Positions 36,100 through 46,425 of a stretch of DNA of 64,000 nucleotides are shown here, one piece after another; position 1 is the stretch's first letter, and the number at the start of each line of letters is the position of its first letter. The position numbers were made by a program, and so were the translations under genes. Below the pieces are notes generated by a model. It was not told the DNA's origin. It worked only from the letters and a program-made list of their open reading frames with translations, and made no database searches. Source of the stretch: Lineus longissimus (taxonomy: Eukaryota; Nemertea; Pilidiophora; Heteronemertea; Lineidae); assembly GCF_910592395.1 (NCBI RefSeq), contig NC_088308.1, positions 10,309,001 through 10,373,000 on the forward strand. The letters are read 5' to 3'.

Positions 36100-36620
36100 A
36101 TTAAGTGTCAAAGTGAGATATTGCACTTTTTACCTTTTTTAGTTTTGGCCCCCTGGTGGCCAAGTCGATAATCAGATCTGACCGAAATTCAGTGTCAGAG
36201 GATATATGAAGGGAGTTATGTGTACCAAATTTCAAGTTAATAGCTTTATCAGTTAAGAAAGGTGCCATAGTGAAACTCAAAGTAACGGACAATTTACGCC
36301 ATTTGACCACTGTGACCTTGAAAAGTAGGTCAAATCAAAATCCCGTAAGATATGTGATGTATTTTTGCTAGGAGAACCTACCATAAAAATATAATTGAAA
36401 ACAAGTCACTATTAAAAGCGAGATATTGCACTTTTTACATTTTTTAGTTTTGTCCCCCTTGTGGCCAAGTCGAGAATCAGATCAGACCGAAATTAAATGT
36501 CAGAGGTTAATATAGGGAGTCGTGTACCAAAATTCAAGTTCATAGCTTTATCGGTTGAGAAACGTGCCATGGTGACACTCAAACGGACAATTTACACTGT
36601 ATTTTTAATTTACTCTTTTT
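36100..36620. repeat. two copies of the ~300-bp dispersed repeat
   Basis: GAGATATTGCACTTTTTAC begins both units (about 36115 and 36420). TGACCTTGAAAAGTAGGTCA is present at about 36313, giving two AGGTCA half-sites in opposite orientations. Confidence 0.88.
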
Positions 36621-36799
36621 AATGATACCCTAAACATGCATTCATTTTCACGGGTGAGTCCGTAACAATAGCTATTTCAAAAGGAGTTAGTGTCACAGTT
36701 CGGGTTAGCGATAGCATCAAAATTAAGGGTCACTTGTTGGGGTTAGCTGTGGCTGTATGAAAAGTATGGATAATGGTTGGGGTTAGCAATAGCTCTCAA

Positions 36800-37060
36800 G
36801 ATGATTTGGCTGGGGGTTCCACTCCATTGCCTTGGGATAAGCGTCTCGAAGGGGCTTATTGAGAGTCCAATTTGGGGTTTGGGGGCCGTCCCCCCAATCC
36901 ACTGGCTAAAAACATGTCAGAAGGACAGGGGGGGGGGGGGAGACTCCCCCAGCATGCCCAATGGCCAATGCACTGGCTAAAGCATGGCAGAAGGACGAGG
37001 GTTTGGGGGGGCTACCCCATGTCAAACAGTCGAGCTGGCACTTTTCACATTAGGCCTACT
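36800..37060. repeat. G-rich element, inverted relative to 37850-38070
   Basis: Shares, in reverse complement, AGAGTCCAAT, GGGTTTGGGGG, CCACTGGCTA-type and GTCAGAAGGAC blocks with 37850-38070. Contains a G tract at about 36929-36942. The second copy has a C tract at about 37985-38010. Confidence 0.75.
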
Positions 37061-37535
37061 CTGCATGCAGCGCGTCAGGCGCATGCATGTGTGCTGCCAG
37101 TGCTGCATAACAAATAAATATAGGTCGAAGACCAAGACTTCAAAACTACGAGTCGATCACAAGACAGTCAGACCGTAAACTGGCGATAACAAACCTCTAA
37201 TTGGAATTGTTAAAAACGAAGATGATGATCAATGACGAAATGCATGATAAACGCGTTTGATATGTCCACGCGCTGCTTGTTTTCATTCCTCCGATCGTGT
37301 TTGTTGTGGTCGTTGCTGATTTCACAACTAATTACAAGTTGAGGATCTGCTTGCATAGAAGATAAAACCAGCACAAGTGGCATCCACGAGTATAAAAGGG
37401 GGGCTATAGGCAGGAGCGGAGGGGCTAATTTGGCCATCTTCAAGTGACTAGTATACACAGTATTAGGGCTTTGGTCATGTCAGACTTTAGCACTAGATAT
37501 AATATATCCCTCGTACAAGCCTGAATCACTTCGAC

Positions 37536-39759
37536 GGGAGCATACCTATGTTCCCCGGTACCTATGTTCCTCGGTACCTATGTTCCCCGAAGAAGTACCT
37601 ATGTTCCCCGATGAGGTACCTATGTTCCCCGGTACAGATCTTCCCCAGGTACCTATGTTCCCAGTACCTATGTCCGCAATAAGTGTGTTTTTTGTGATAC
37701 GGTTTGTTTCCACAAATTCCTGGAAAGACCTCACAGAATGAAGTCACTGAATTCAAGGAAATTGCAATTCCCAGAAATCCCCCAAAAAGCAGAGTTTCAG
37801 TATTTTTTGTTTGTAATATGTAAAGAGCAATCTCTAGTGAACTCACACAACTGTTTGACATGGGGGAGCCCCCAAACCCCCGTCCTTCTGACATATATAG
37901 CCAGTACATTGGGGGATGAGTCCCCCAAACCCCCTCCCCCGTTCTCTGAAAGTGACAGGTTTTAGTCAGTACATTGGGGGGAAGGCCCCCCCCCCCCCCC
38001 CCCCCCCCCCCATTGGACTCTAAAAATAGAATTCCTTGGAGACGCTGAACAATAAGGCCCCATAAAGAAATAGTCCCCGCCCCGGTAGCTGTCTCATATC
38101 TGCTGAAAGAAGCAGCTCTTTGTGGTGAAATAATAATTGAATGCATGTCATGACACCCAGGAGCTTTTTCTCATTTCTGAAACAGTTGCATGGTTGGAAT
38201 GAATTTCCAAATCAGTCCGTCAAATCTCTATGCAATGAAAATTGAAATGTCACAACTGTCTCCACCGACGTTGTCCTGTATGTCCTAGCAGACGATTTTT
38301 AAATAAATAATGTGATTGATATACTTGTAGATTGGAATGAATTATTTCTTCAATGATATGAAAGTTGAAAACCCTCGAGTACGAAAATGCTGAGGCAAGA
38401 CACATCATGCATGTCATGACACCCAGGAGCTTTTTCTCATTTCTGAAACAGTTGCATGGTTGGAATGAATTTCCAAATCAGTCCGTCAAATCTCTATCCA
38501 AATGGAACTTTAAGACCACTCTATAATTGTGCAGTAGTGTTAAAACTGACTTTTTGAAGTAAAGTACGTAAATCGAGAAGAAGAGGACGTTTGCTTTGGT
38601 CTGCAATTAAATGTCACATCTGTCTCCGCCGACGTTGTCCTGTACATATGTCCTAGCAGACGATTTTTAAAATCATGATGTCCCACACCCGCACTTCAGT
38701 GGCGCCGGTGTGAATAAATCTACTTGCGTGAATGGGCAATGGCTCATGACGTCATGAAATAATTGCGTCACGAGGAAGGAAACAATGGGAATCATGGTAA
38801 CTGTGGTTGCGGTGCGTCGTGAAAGCAGGTTCGCAAAGCGCGGCTCGTATGGAATGCAACAAACTGTACCGGAACCGGAACTGTCATGGGTCTGCACAAA
38901 TTTTTTCAGATTCGATGGACATGATGGATATATGAATTTTGTTTACACTTTATACATACACGTAACCATTACACTCACTACGTTGTGTGAGTTATTAAAA
39001 GACATTTTTACTCAGCATAGATTCATTGTTTCGTGACTTAAAGGCCAGGTGCACGCGCCTTTGCTTTAAATTGGTACATACACTGTATCATTATAAAAAC
39101 TATATGGGGGATTCTAAAAGGCCTTAGTCACAGTATATCATTGTTTCTAATACAAAATACATTACGCCTCGTTTTGATCGGAGCGGTCTTGGTATCGTAA
39201 CCAATGACCGCCTGGGTAGGTATAAAATTCTGAATTTTAGCAGACGAATTATTTTCACCAAGAAGCAACGACTCAGCCCCACAAAACAATGTCAAGAACA
39301 CGAGATTTTGAAGTATTCCCCGATATATTGGGATTTGTGAAGTAGGGAGGATACCCGAGGACTCTTTCGAGGTCGTCAGTCAGGATTCAGAAGAGGTCAA
39401 AGACGAGGAAATGGTAGAAATCGAGCTAGCAGACTGGGAATTCCCTTGCTGCGTGACGTCATCTTCACAAGCAACAATATGGCGGAGTTCCGGACACCAG
39501 GCTGGATCATTCTTTGACGAAAACGGAACATATATACCTTTCAAATCGTATTTAATTTGTTTAATTTTGAAACCTCAAATTACGTCCAAAACCCTCGGCG
39601 AAGCGCCTCGGGTTTTGGACTGCATTTTCGGTCTACCCGAGCGGTCTTGATTATACAACCAATGACCGCCAGCTCGGTATTAATTCCTTAAACATAGGTA
39701 CCTCTTGGGGGAAGATAGGTACCGGGGAAGATAGGTACCGGGGAACATAGGGATGACCC
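37536..39759. mobile_element. 2224-bp element with GGTACCTATGTTCCCC arrays and 9-bp target duplication
   Basis: The ends GGGAGCATACCTATGTTCCC and GGGAACATAGGGATGACCC are inverted repeats, continued by several direct copies of GGTACCTATGTTCCCC on the left and two to three on the right. It is flanked by CACTTCGAC (37527-37535) and CATTTCGAC (39760-39768). The interior holds the G-rich repeat (37850-38070), a direct duplication (38137-38670), and a hairpin CCAAAACCC/GGGTTTTGG (39584-39620). No transposase recognised. The 9-bp duplication would fit Mutator-like elements but the superfamily is not established. Confidence 0.82.
38137..38670. repeat. direct duplication, ~100-bp near-identical blocks
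   Basis: CATGTCATGACACCCAGGAG through CGTCAAATCTCTAT is repeated at about 38137-38235 and 38405-38500. A second block (CGACGTTGTCCTGTA to AGCAGACGATTTTTAAA) recurs at about 38265-38302 and 38630-38671. Confidence 0.9.
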
Positions 39760-39855
39760 CATTTCGACCTACTGTGAGGTGAAAGACCCCTATAATTGGC
39801 GACTTCTTGTAATTTTATCTTGCCTGACTAGCTGATGCCTAAATTGTTCCTTTAA

Positions 39856-41404
39856 AATGTCAAGTTGTGGTAAATACATAGCTGGGATGGATCACAGTGG
39901 ATTTAACTCTCAATCTATCTACAGAGTCAGGCCATGTCACAGAAATATATGCTTTTTGATACGGTCGGCTTTACTATTAAGAAAATGTGGTCTCACTGGT
40001 CAGTTTAGAACTTGTGTTTTGAAAGAACCACATCAATGCGCGGATATGCTGTGCAGAATTCATTTTTTCGCAGGCCATTGGTACCTAGGCCTATTGGAAT
40101 GCTGTAGAATTTTATTATGATATTTGTAAAGCGTTCTCCTTAACACAATAATTTGGTCAGGATTGATTGACCCTAGGGGTTCTTTTGCAAAAACCTATGA
40201 CTAGCAATGTACACGTATACAGGGCTCTTGCCATCAGGACTAGAGTCATGATCTGACACTGATCTTTTTGACACTGATAATTTTATTCAGATATAAGTTT
40301 GCAGCTCTTTGGTAATGACTTGTTTCATGCCAAAACGTTCCCTCGGCGTGCAGTGGGCCAAATCTGAAAATTCATACCGGTGTAACAGTAACAAAATGCC
40401 CCCCTGGAAAAAGTGTCCGGCCCTATTGTATTCTGCAATATGGTTCTATAGAGACCCTGACCGTCAATAGCTCAGAGATTGAAGCGTATAATAGAATCAT
40501 TTGTTTCCCGGGCATAGGACATTTTAAACTTCTACACCGGCGCCCTTTTGAAAATTACGCCTGATCACTCGAGCTAACCCAAGGCACCTCTATCTGTTTT
40601 GCACCGCGTAAGTTACGACTGCAGCACTGACAAATATTCGCCGATCGTTTGCCTTTTGGGGGCAAAGGCGTTGGTTGAACAGATTATGGTGCATTTTACA
40701 AACATGTGGCAATCAGAGAAACAAACGGAGCCAAATGTTCTGCGCCATCGCACAATTTTGACAGCAAACATTTCGCGCCACAATAAAAACCATCAGAAGA
40801 AAAAACACACGCCCGCCTTTTTCCAAAGAAGGCTGCTGAATAGGCTACATTGGGTTTGACTTTGTATTTTTGTATCGTTAATTTCTTGAGCCACCAGTTA
40901 ATACAATGAAAACAGGAACGGCGCAATTTACTAGACCATTTTCAACTGCCGAGTCCTGTGTAAAAGGACAAAAGTTTATAAAATCGCCGAAGCATCCCAT
41001 ATAGAGATTCGGGAATTGTGTGCGCACGCGCAAAACTCCCGTTTCCCTTCTCGGCTTTTTCATACCCGAGCCCCGGCTTTGGGTCACCCCTCACATGCAG
41101 CAAATTCCAAATGAAGGCTATCTGCGTGGATGACATCTGTAGGGCCCTTTGAGTAACTTTGCCATGGTGTTTGGTTTTGGCCGGCTCAAGATAACTTATT
41201 TCTGCCCCAGAGTTGTCGACCGATCGAATGAATTCGCTTCATCTGAGACTTTGCCATGGTGCCGTACCAACTAAACAGAGCAGAAAGGGTGCAAGTATGA
41301 GCACCAGACCATGAGCGCTGCGCAAGCCGTGACATCAGACTACAAGTATGCCAGTTGCGCAACTTACAAAGGTGCTGCCGTAACAGATTTCCAAGCGAGT
41401 GATA
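39856..41404. other. gene-free stretch
   Basis: Several short open frames of 60-90 codons, none with recognisable content. ACTTTGCCATGGTG recurs at about 41156 and 41252. Confidence 0.45.
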
Positions 41405-41627
41405 TTAAGGGGACAATATAGGCAGCAGAATAGGGAGGCAAGATAAATTTCCAAAAGTCGCCAATAAGGGTGTCTCACATCTCACAGTAGGTCGAAATGA
41501 GTCACGCTTGTACGAGGGATATATTTAGTGCTAAGTCTGACATGACCAAAGGCCCTTACTGTGTAATACTAGTCACTTGAAGATGGCCAAATTAACCCCT
41601 CTCCTCCTGCCTATAGTCCCCCTTTAA
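41405..41627. mobile_element. full-length TTAA MITE (piggyBac-like)
   Basis: TTAA at 41405-41408 and 41624-41627. The ends GGGGACAATATAGGCAGCAG and CTCCTGCCTATAGTCCCCCT are inverted repeats. This copy serves as the reference for the split copy at 37398-39855 and the short copy at 34612. Confidence 0.85.
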
Positions 41628-41854
41628 CAGACCAACCTCGGTCCAAGAAAAGGGCCTACCATCACGATAGGCTATCAGTGGCATAGACTAACAGCGCGCT
41701 AACAGCGTTTAGATTGGGCCATTTTACCAGCGCTGGCACACTATCCGTCTTTTTGCTATACTCCTACCTCATATATACGTCAGGATGACTATCCGTTGAT
41801 AGACGTAAATTGTTAGGGCCGCCATCGCAAGCTTCGCTATCGGAGTTTCGATTC

Positions 41855-42735
41855 GGAGGCAAGACCACCATTGATTTTTTAAGCCTTTTGGCAGTTCGTG
41901 TTGTCAATGTTTGACCGCGACGTATCAAATACTGCGTGTAGTTGTGAATCTGAAATTTTTGATATGATATTCCGGACAGTCCGGCAAGTAAGTGGTGAAA
42001 AGTAAACTGGTAGTTGACCACGGAAATTTTTTGATAATCGACAAATTGGACAGACATTAGGGAGGTTCCGCACCGCCTACGATTACGATTACGATTTCGG
42101 AAAACGTAATCGTAATCGTAATCGCGTCGAGAAGCAGCTAAATTCAGTTCCGCAAAAATACTCTTGATGTCATTCGAGAAACCCACGGCTCACGAACAAA
42201 GCGAATTTGCATTCCTATTTCATTGCAGTCGTGACTGTCTAAAACAGCTTTGGCCATGAAATTTGCAGGTCCTACGTCTGGTGTGCATAGTCAAAATATA
42301 TTGTTTGTGAAAAACGTGACCCAGGATACTTTGGAAGTGCATGAAATTGACGTTCTCGATGATCGTTTATCACTTACGAAGATTAGCCGCCATCGTCGTA
42401 GAAACGAACCGAATATGCCGCAGACGATTTCAGGGCTGATGACGTTGCTGCAAATCGTAATCGTAATCGTAGGCAGCGGAACCTCCCTATTGATATTTCC
42501 ACTATTTTCAGCCAACTAGCAGAAAAATCTCAAAACACGCCCCCTATAACCAAATCAGCAAAATTCAAAAATAATTTTTTCATCAAATAATTTCTTTATA
42601 TCTGTAGACTTGCCACAGCAAATATTTTTTCAATACCTCTCCAAATAATGTACTTGAGAGTTAAAAACATACTCGCGTCTGATTGATAGGTCTCGACCCT
42701 CCAACCTATTCATTGGTGGTATTGTCTCTTCGGTC
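41855..42735. repeat. long dispersed repeat, copy A (contains a MITE)
   Basis: CAAGACCACCATTGATTTT, TTGACCACGGAAATTTTTT, ATATCTGTAGACTTGCCACA and AATACCTCTCCAAAT recur in the same order at 45272-45695. Copy A is longer only because of the insertion at 42059-42488. Confidence 0.9.
42059..42488. mobile_element. 430-bp TIR element with ATT duplication and hexamer TIRs
   Basis: Inverted ends of about 38 bp begin AGGGAGGTTCCGC and include three ACGATT/TAATCG hexamers. They are flanked by ATT at 42056-42058 and 42489-42491. The paralog at about 45475 is uninterrupted at the same point, confirming insertion. An additional hexamer run, CGTAATCGTAATCGTAATCG, lies near 42106. Confidence 0.85.
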
Positions 42736-43120
42736 GGCCCAGGCCTCTAGCAAGAGCCAATCATATATGCTAGAAATTAGAATGACTGAAACACAACTTT
42801 TTTACTCTATGTCATATTAATCGAGAAATCGAGGCGGGCGTTCTTGATGTGAACAGTGACATGTTACAAGTGAAACCATGATCTCTACATATATTGTAAT
42901 GTATCTAACTGCGGCCTTAGATAGCAATAGGCCGTTTAATATACAAATGTATCTTGTAACATTAAACTTACTGTTCAGTTTGTGCTATCTGTCACTTCAA
43001 TAGCCTGAGATTTTCAATGCAGTTCAATGAGCCCGATTCAAGTTATAGCCCTCCTCAACTTGCCCGCTTCACGGGTAATTTTATCCTGAACCTCATGGTC
43101 GATAAGTTACACTGAGTGCA
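42736..43120. other. gene-free stretch
   Basis: Nothing recognisable. Confidence 0.4.
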
Positions 43121-43963
43121 TATGGCAAGCCGTCTGTCCAATAATTAAGAAAACCAGGTTTTATTGAAAAAAACCTGGTTTCTTCTTAAAAAACTTAGTT
43201 TCATGGAAGAAAACCATGTTTTCTTCTTTAAAAACAACCTGGTTTTCTTCTTTAAAAACTTAGTTTCATGGGTTTTCTTCCATAAAACTAGGTTTTTTAA
43301 AAATAACTTATTCTTTTTAGATAAAGTGTAGGTTCCATGATTTCTCTTCAAAACCAAGTTTCGAAAAGAGAAAAAACCATGTTTTCATCCAGCCATTTGA
43401 CTAATAATTAAAACAACCTTGTTTTTTTCATAAAAACCTGGTTTTCTTCAAAAAAACCTAGTTTCGTTGAAGAAAACATGTTTTTTTCCATTAAACTTGT
43501 TTTTTTAAGAAGAAAACCTAGTTTCGAAAGAAGAAAACCTGGTTTCGAAACAACCTAGTCTTTTTACCTCAGCACTCCCCTGCCATGCTTGGGCCAGTCC
43601 GGGACGAGGTAAAAAGACTAGGTTTTGAAAATAACCTGGTCTTTTTCATTAAAAACTTGGTTTTGAAAAAGAAATGCATATAACCTTGTTTTATTCCACA
43701 AAACATAGTTTTCTTCCATGAAACTAGGTTTTCTTGGAAGAAGCATAGGTTGATTTTAAAAACCAAGTTATCTTGTTAAAAACCAGGTTTTTTAAAAGAA
43801 AACTAGGTTGTTTTAATCAACTTATGCTTCTTGCAAAATAAAACCTAGTTTCATGGACGAAAACCATGTTTTCTTCCATGAAACTAAGTTTTTTAAGAAG
43901 AAAACCAGGTTTTTTTCAATAAAACCTGGTTTTTTTTAATTATTAGACAGACGGCTTGCCATA
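43121..43963. mobile_element. 843-bp foldback element built of AAACCTAGTTT palindromes
   Basis: The ends TATGGCAAGCCGTCTGTC and GACAGACGGCTTGCCATA are exact inverted repeats, flanked by AGTGCA at 43115-43120 and 43964-43969. The outer ~100 bp at each end are near-perfect inverted copies. The whole interior is a quasi-tandem run of imperfect palindromes of the form AAAACCTAGTTTTCTT. No coding potential. Confidence 0.9.
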
Positions 43964-44089
43964 AGTGCAAGTTCATTTGAAAATGTCAAAACATGTCTGG
44001 AAATATGCAGTTATCAATGAAAGTAAAGCATCATATTTATGCCATATAACAAGCATGTACAAGCCATGCATTTTCGGTGGTAGTGCCTT

Positions 44090-44238
44090 TTTTACCTACC
44101 CCCCTAATTTTCTGTGCCTTTTTTACCAGTACCTTCTTTACCAGTGTGCCTTTTTTACCAGTGCCTTTTTTACTAGTGCCTTTTTTACCAGTGCCTTTTT
44201 TACTGGGCCTTTTTTACCAGTGCCTTTTTTACTGCATC
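44090..44238. repeat. 15-bp tandem repeat
   Basis: About nine copies of GTGCCTTTTTTACCA with small changes. Confidence 0.92.
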
Positions 44239-45271
44239 CCATGGTCGATAACCCCTTTAAATGTAGCCGGGTAATGTATTTTAAATTTTGATAAGATGCA
44301 AAAAACGTTGGTGGTGACGTTGTACTTATTGTACACATTTACAAATTTGATAAGAAAGTAAGAAAGTCAAAATTGACCAGTGAACGCATAAAAACATCAC
44401 TTTTGATGGTCGACCTGAACACAATCAAAAGGAAGGAGGGTTTGACTAGAACATATAGGCCTACGTCTTCTATCACCTCAGAGTACAAAACCTAAAATAC
44501 GATGACGATGACGTTCTATAGAACTAGCATGAAGACGTCTCGACTCAGTGGTACATGTACCCGAAAATGATCACTTACTAGACTACCTGTGGTCGGTCTA
44601 CAAACTACAATACTTGGCTATATACGTCTCTTTAAATAAATAAAGGACGTCAGGAGTAGGTAAATTCCTTGACGCAAGGGCCCAAAGCGCCGCGTAGCGG
44701 CAAAAAAGCGAAGCTGGCGAAACATTTATAACGGGTCACCGTCACTTATTATTGGACTTATAGCGCATTTACGGGGTTGCAACTATTTTGCTTTATAGTG
44801 TCACCAGGAAAGAAAATCATGCGACCTAACGCCGATCTATTTGTATAAAGTGATAATTGGAAGGTATATAGTAGGAAATATCAATAAAATAATCATTCCA
44901 TATCGTCTTTTGAGGGCATTTTTGATTGTAAAAAATATATGTGTACGTCACCGGAGTCTCTGCAATGATAATTTTATCACAGCAGTCTCGCGCAAGTAGA
45001 AGTTCTTTACCTATTAGTTCTTCACTTATTAGTCTCAATGTCTGGCGCAAAGCCAGACGTTTTCCATTACGATTTCACTACGATGTTTGACAAGAAGTAG
45101 CAGTGCGCGAGATATGCTAATGAGCAGACTTCCCTCGCTTGAGTTTCGGAAGAATGTTCCATATCGCGCTAAGCTGACCACTGCTGACCATGACAGGCGT
45201 GCATTGGACTGGTACAGATTGGAACTGAACATTGAATATGCTGGTGGTGACGCTTTCTGATGAGAAGTGAG
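44239..45271. other. gene-free stretch
   Basis: No gene supported on either strand. Confidence 0.45.
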
Positions 45272-45695
45272 ACAAGACCACAATTGATTTTCCAAGCCAT
45301 TTCCAGTTATTTCAAATGCCCGCCATCAAAGAATGCGTCAAGTAGTCAAACTGAAATTCGGATATGATATATGGGTTAGTCTTGCGAGTAACTGGTGCGA
45401 TTTAAATTGGTGATTGACCACGGAAATTTTTTTTTTTAAATTGACAAGTTTGACACAAGTGGACATTTTTACCCATTTCGGCCATTTTCACTCCAAATTT
45501 GAACCACCCCCTATGGCCAGGTTGTCAAAATTCAAAATTATTTTTTTACCAAACAATTTATTTATATCTGTAGACTTGCCACAGCAAATATTTTTTCAAT
45601 ACCTCTCCAAATATGTACTTGAGAGTAAAAAACATGCACTCGTCTCCAACCTATGAATATTCATTAGTGGTCTTGTCTCAAGTTGGTCGTGACTG
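45272..45695. repeat. long dispersed repeat, copy B (empty site)
   Basis: Uninterrupted paralog of 41855-42735. GGACATTTTTACCCATTTC is the unoccupied equivalent of the MITE insertion point. Confidence 0.88.
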
Positions 45696-45782
45696 ATGCA
45701 GTATCCTTGGACTTGTCCACAGCATCGTTCAATCATTGCTCTCTGAGCTGCCTTGATTCTGTACTTACCCAAGACCAAATGC

Positions 45783-45925
45783 CTGTTGACTGTGCTTTAA
45801 GAGAGACTGGCGCCATGCCTAGTCTCTCTTAAAGCACAGTCAACAGACACCAACCCCCTCAGACTCAGAAACCACAAACGCCCAACCCTTCCTGCTACCT
45901 TAATACTTCTGGGTGGTCAATATGC
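45783..45925. repeat. 26-bp-stem hairpin element, copy 1
   Basis: Stem CTGTTGACTGTGCTTTAAGA...(45783-45808) pairs perfectly with 45821-45846 around a 12-bp loop. The adjoining 65 bp up to CTTAATACTTCTGGG are shared, inverted, with 63799-63869. Confidence 0.9.
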
Positions 45926-46425
45926 CTTAAATTAGCATTCCTGACTAATAATATTCTGATACTTACATGACTTATGTTCTAGTTTCCCAGCTTCGGCTAC
46001 CTCCCCCTGAAACGTACGTTATTCAGACACTTGCTATCCAGTAAACCCTAGGCCTGTCCAGAAGGCCGAATCATAATGCCGCCCAGTCAGCTAAACATGT
46101 ATCTTCGGGATCTTTAGAGATTAACACTTACATCATCAGACATACCCCGGAGAATGGACCTCTGACCTTAGTTTGATAAGCCCATTGATGATACGTCCCT
46201 GTTTATTCAGCGGTTTCATGGATCATTCATGCCTTGAGTAGAAAGTACAAAGCAGATAATCAACAAAATAAACAAGCAAGTTCCGTGATAGAACGAAGTA
46301 AAGATTAAATAAGCATTTCGGCGGGATTAATTCATTGGCTGTGGATGGTCCAATACAGGGGTGGTCCAGAAAAAACGCAACTGGATACTTCAACTACCAG
46401 GGGGTTAAGACGAATGATACCAGTT
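45926..46425. other. gene-free stretch
   Basis: Nothing recognisable. Confidence 0.4.

Larger units (their letters stand above)
37398..39855. mobile_element. TTAA MITE (reverse orientation) split by a 2.2-kb insertion
   Basis: 37398-37535 is the reverse complement of the second half of the MITE at 41405-41627. 39760-39855 is the reverse complement of its first half. The two halves meet at CATTTCGAC, which is present on both sides of the insertion. Confidence 0.85.

Noticed and set aside
37562-38146. 194-codon minus-strand open frame with poly-Gly
   Set aside because: It spans the GGTACC array, a C tract and the G-rich repeat; it is a chance frame through repeats.
41764-42186. 140-codon minus-strand open frame
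   Set aside because: It crosses from a dispersed repeat into the TIR element, and the hexamer run generates its Asn/Arg stretch.
43145-43766. Lys/Phe-rich minus-strand frames
   Set aside because: Translation of the AAACCTAGTTT palindrome array.
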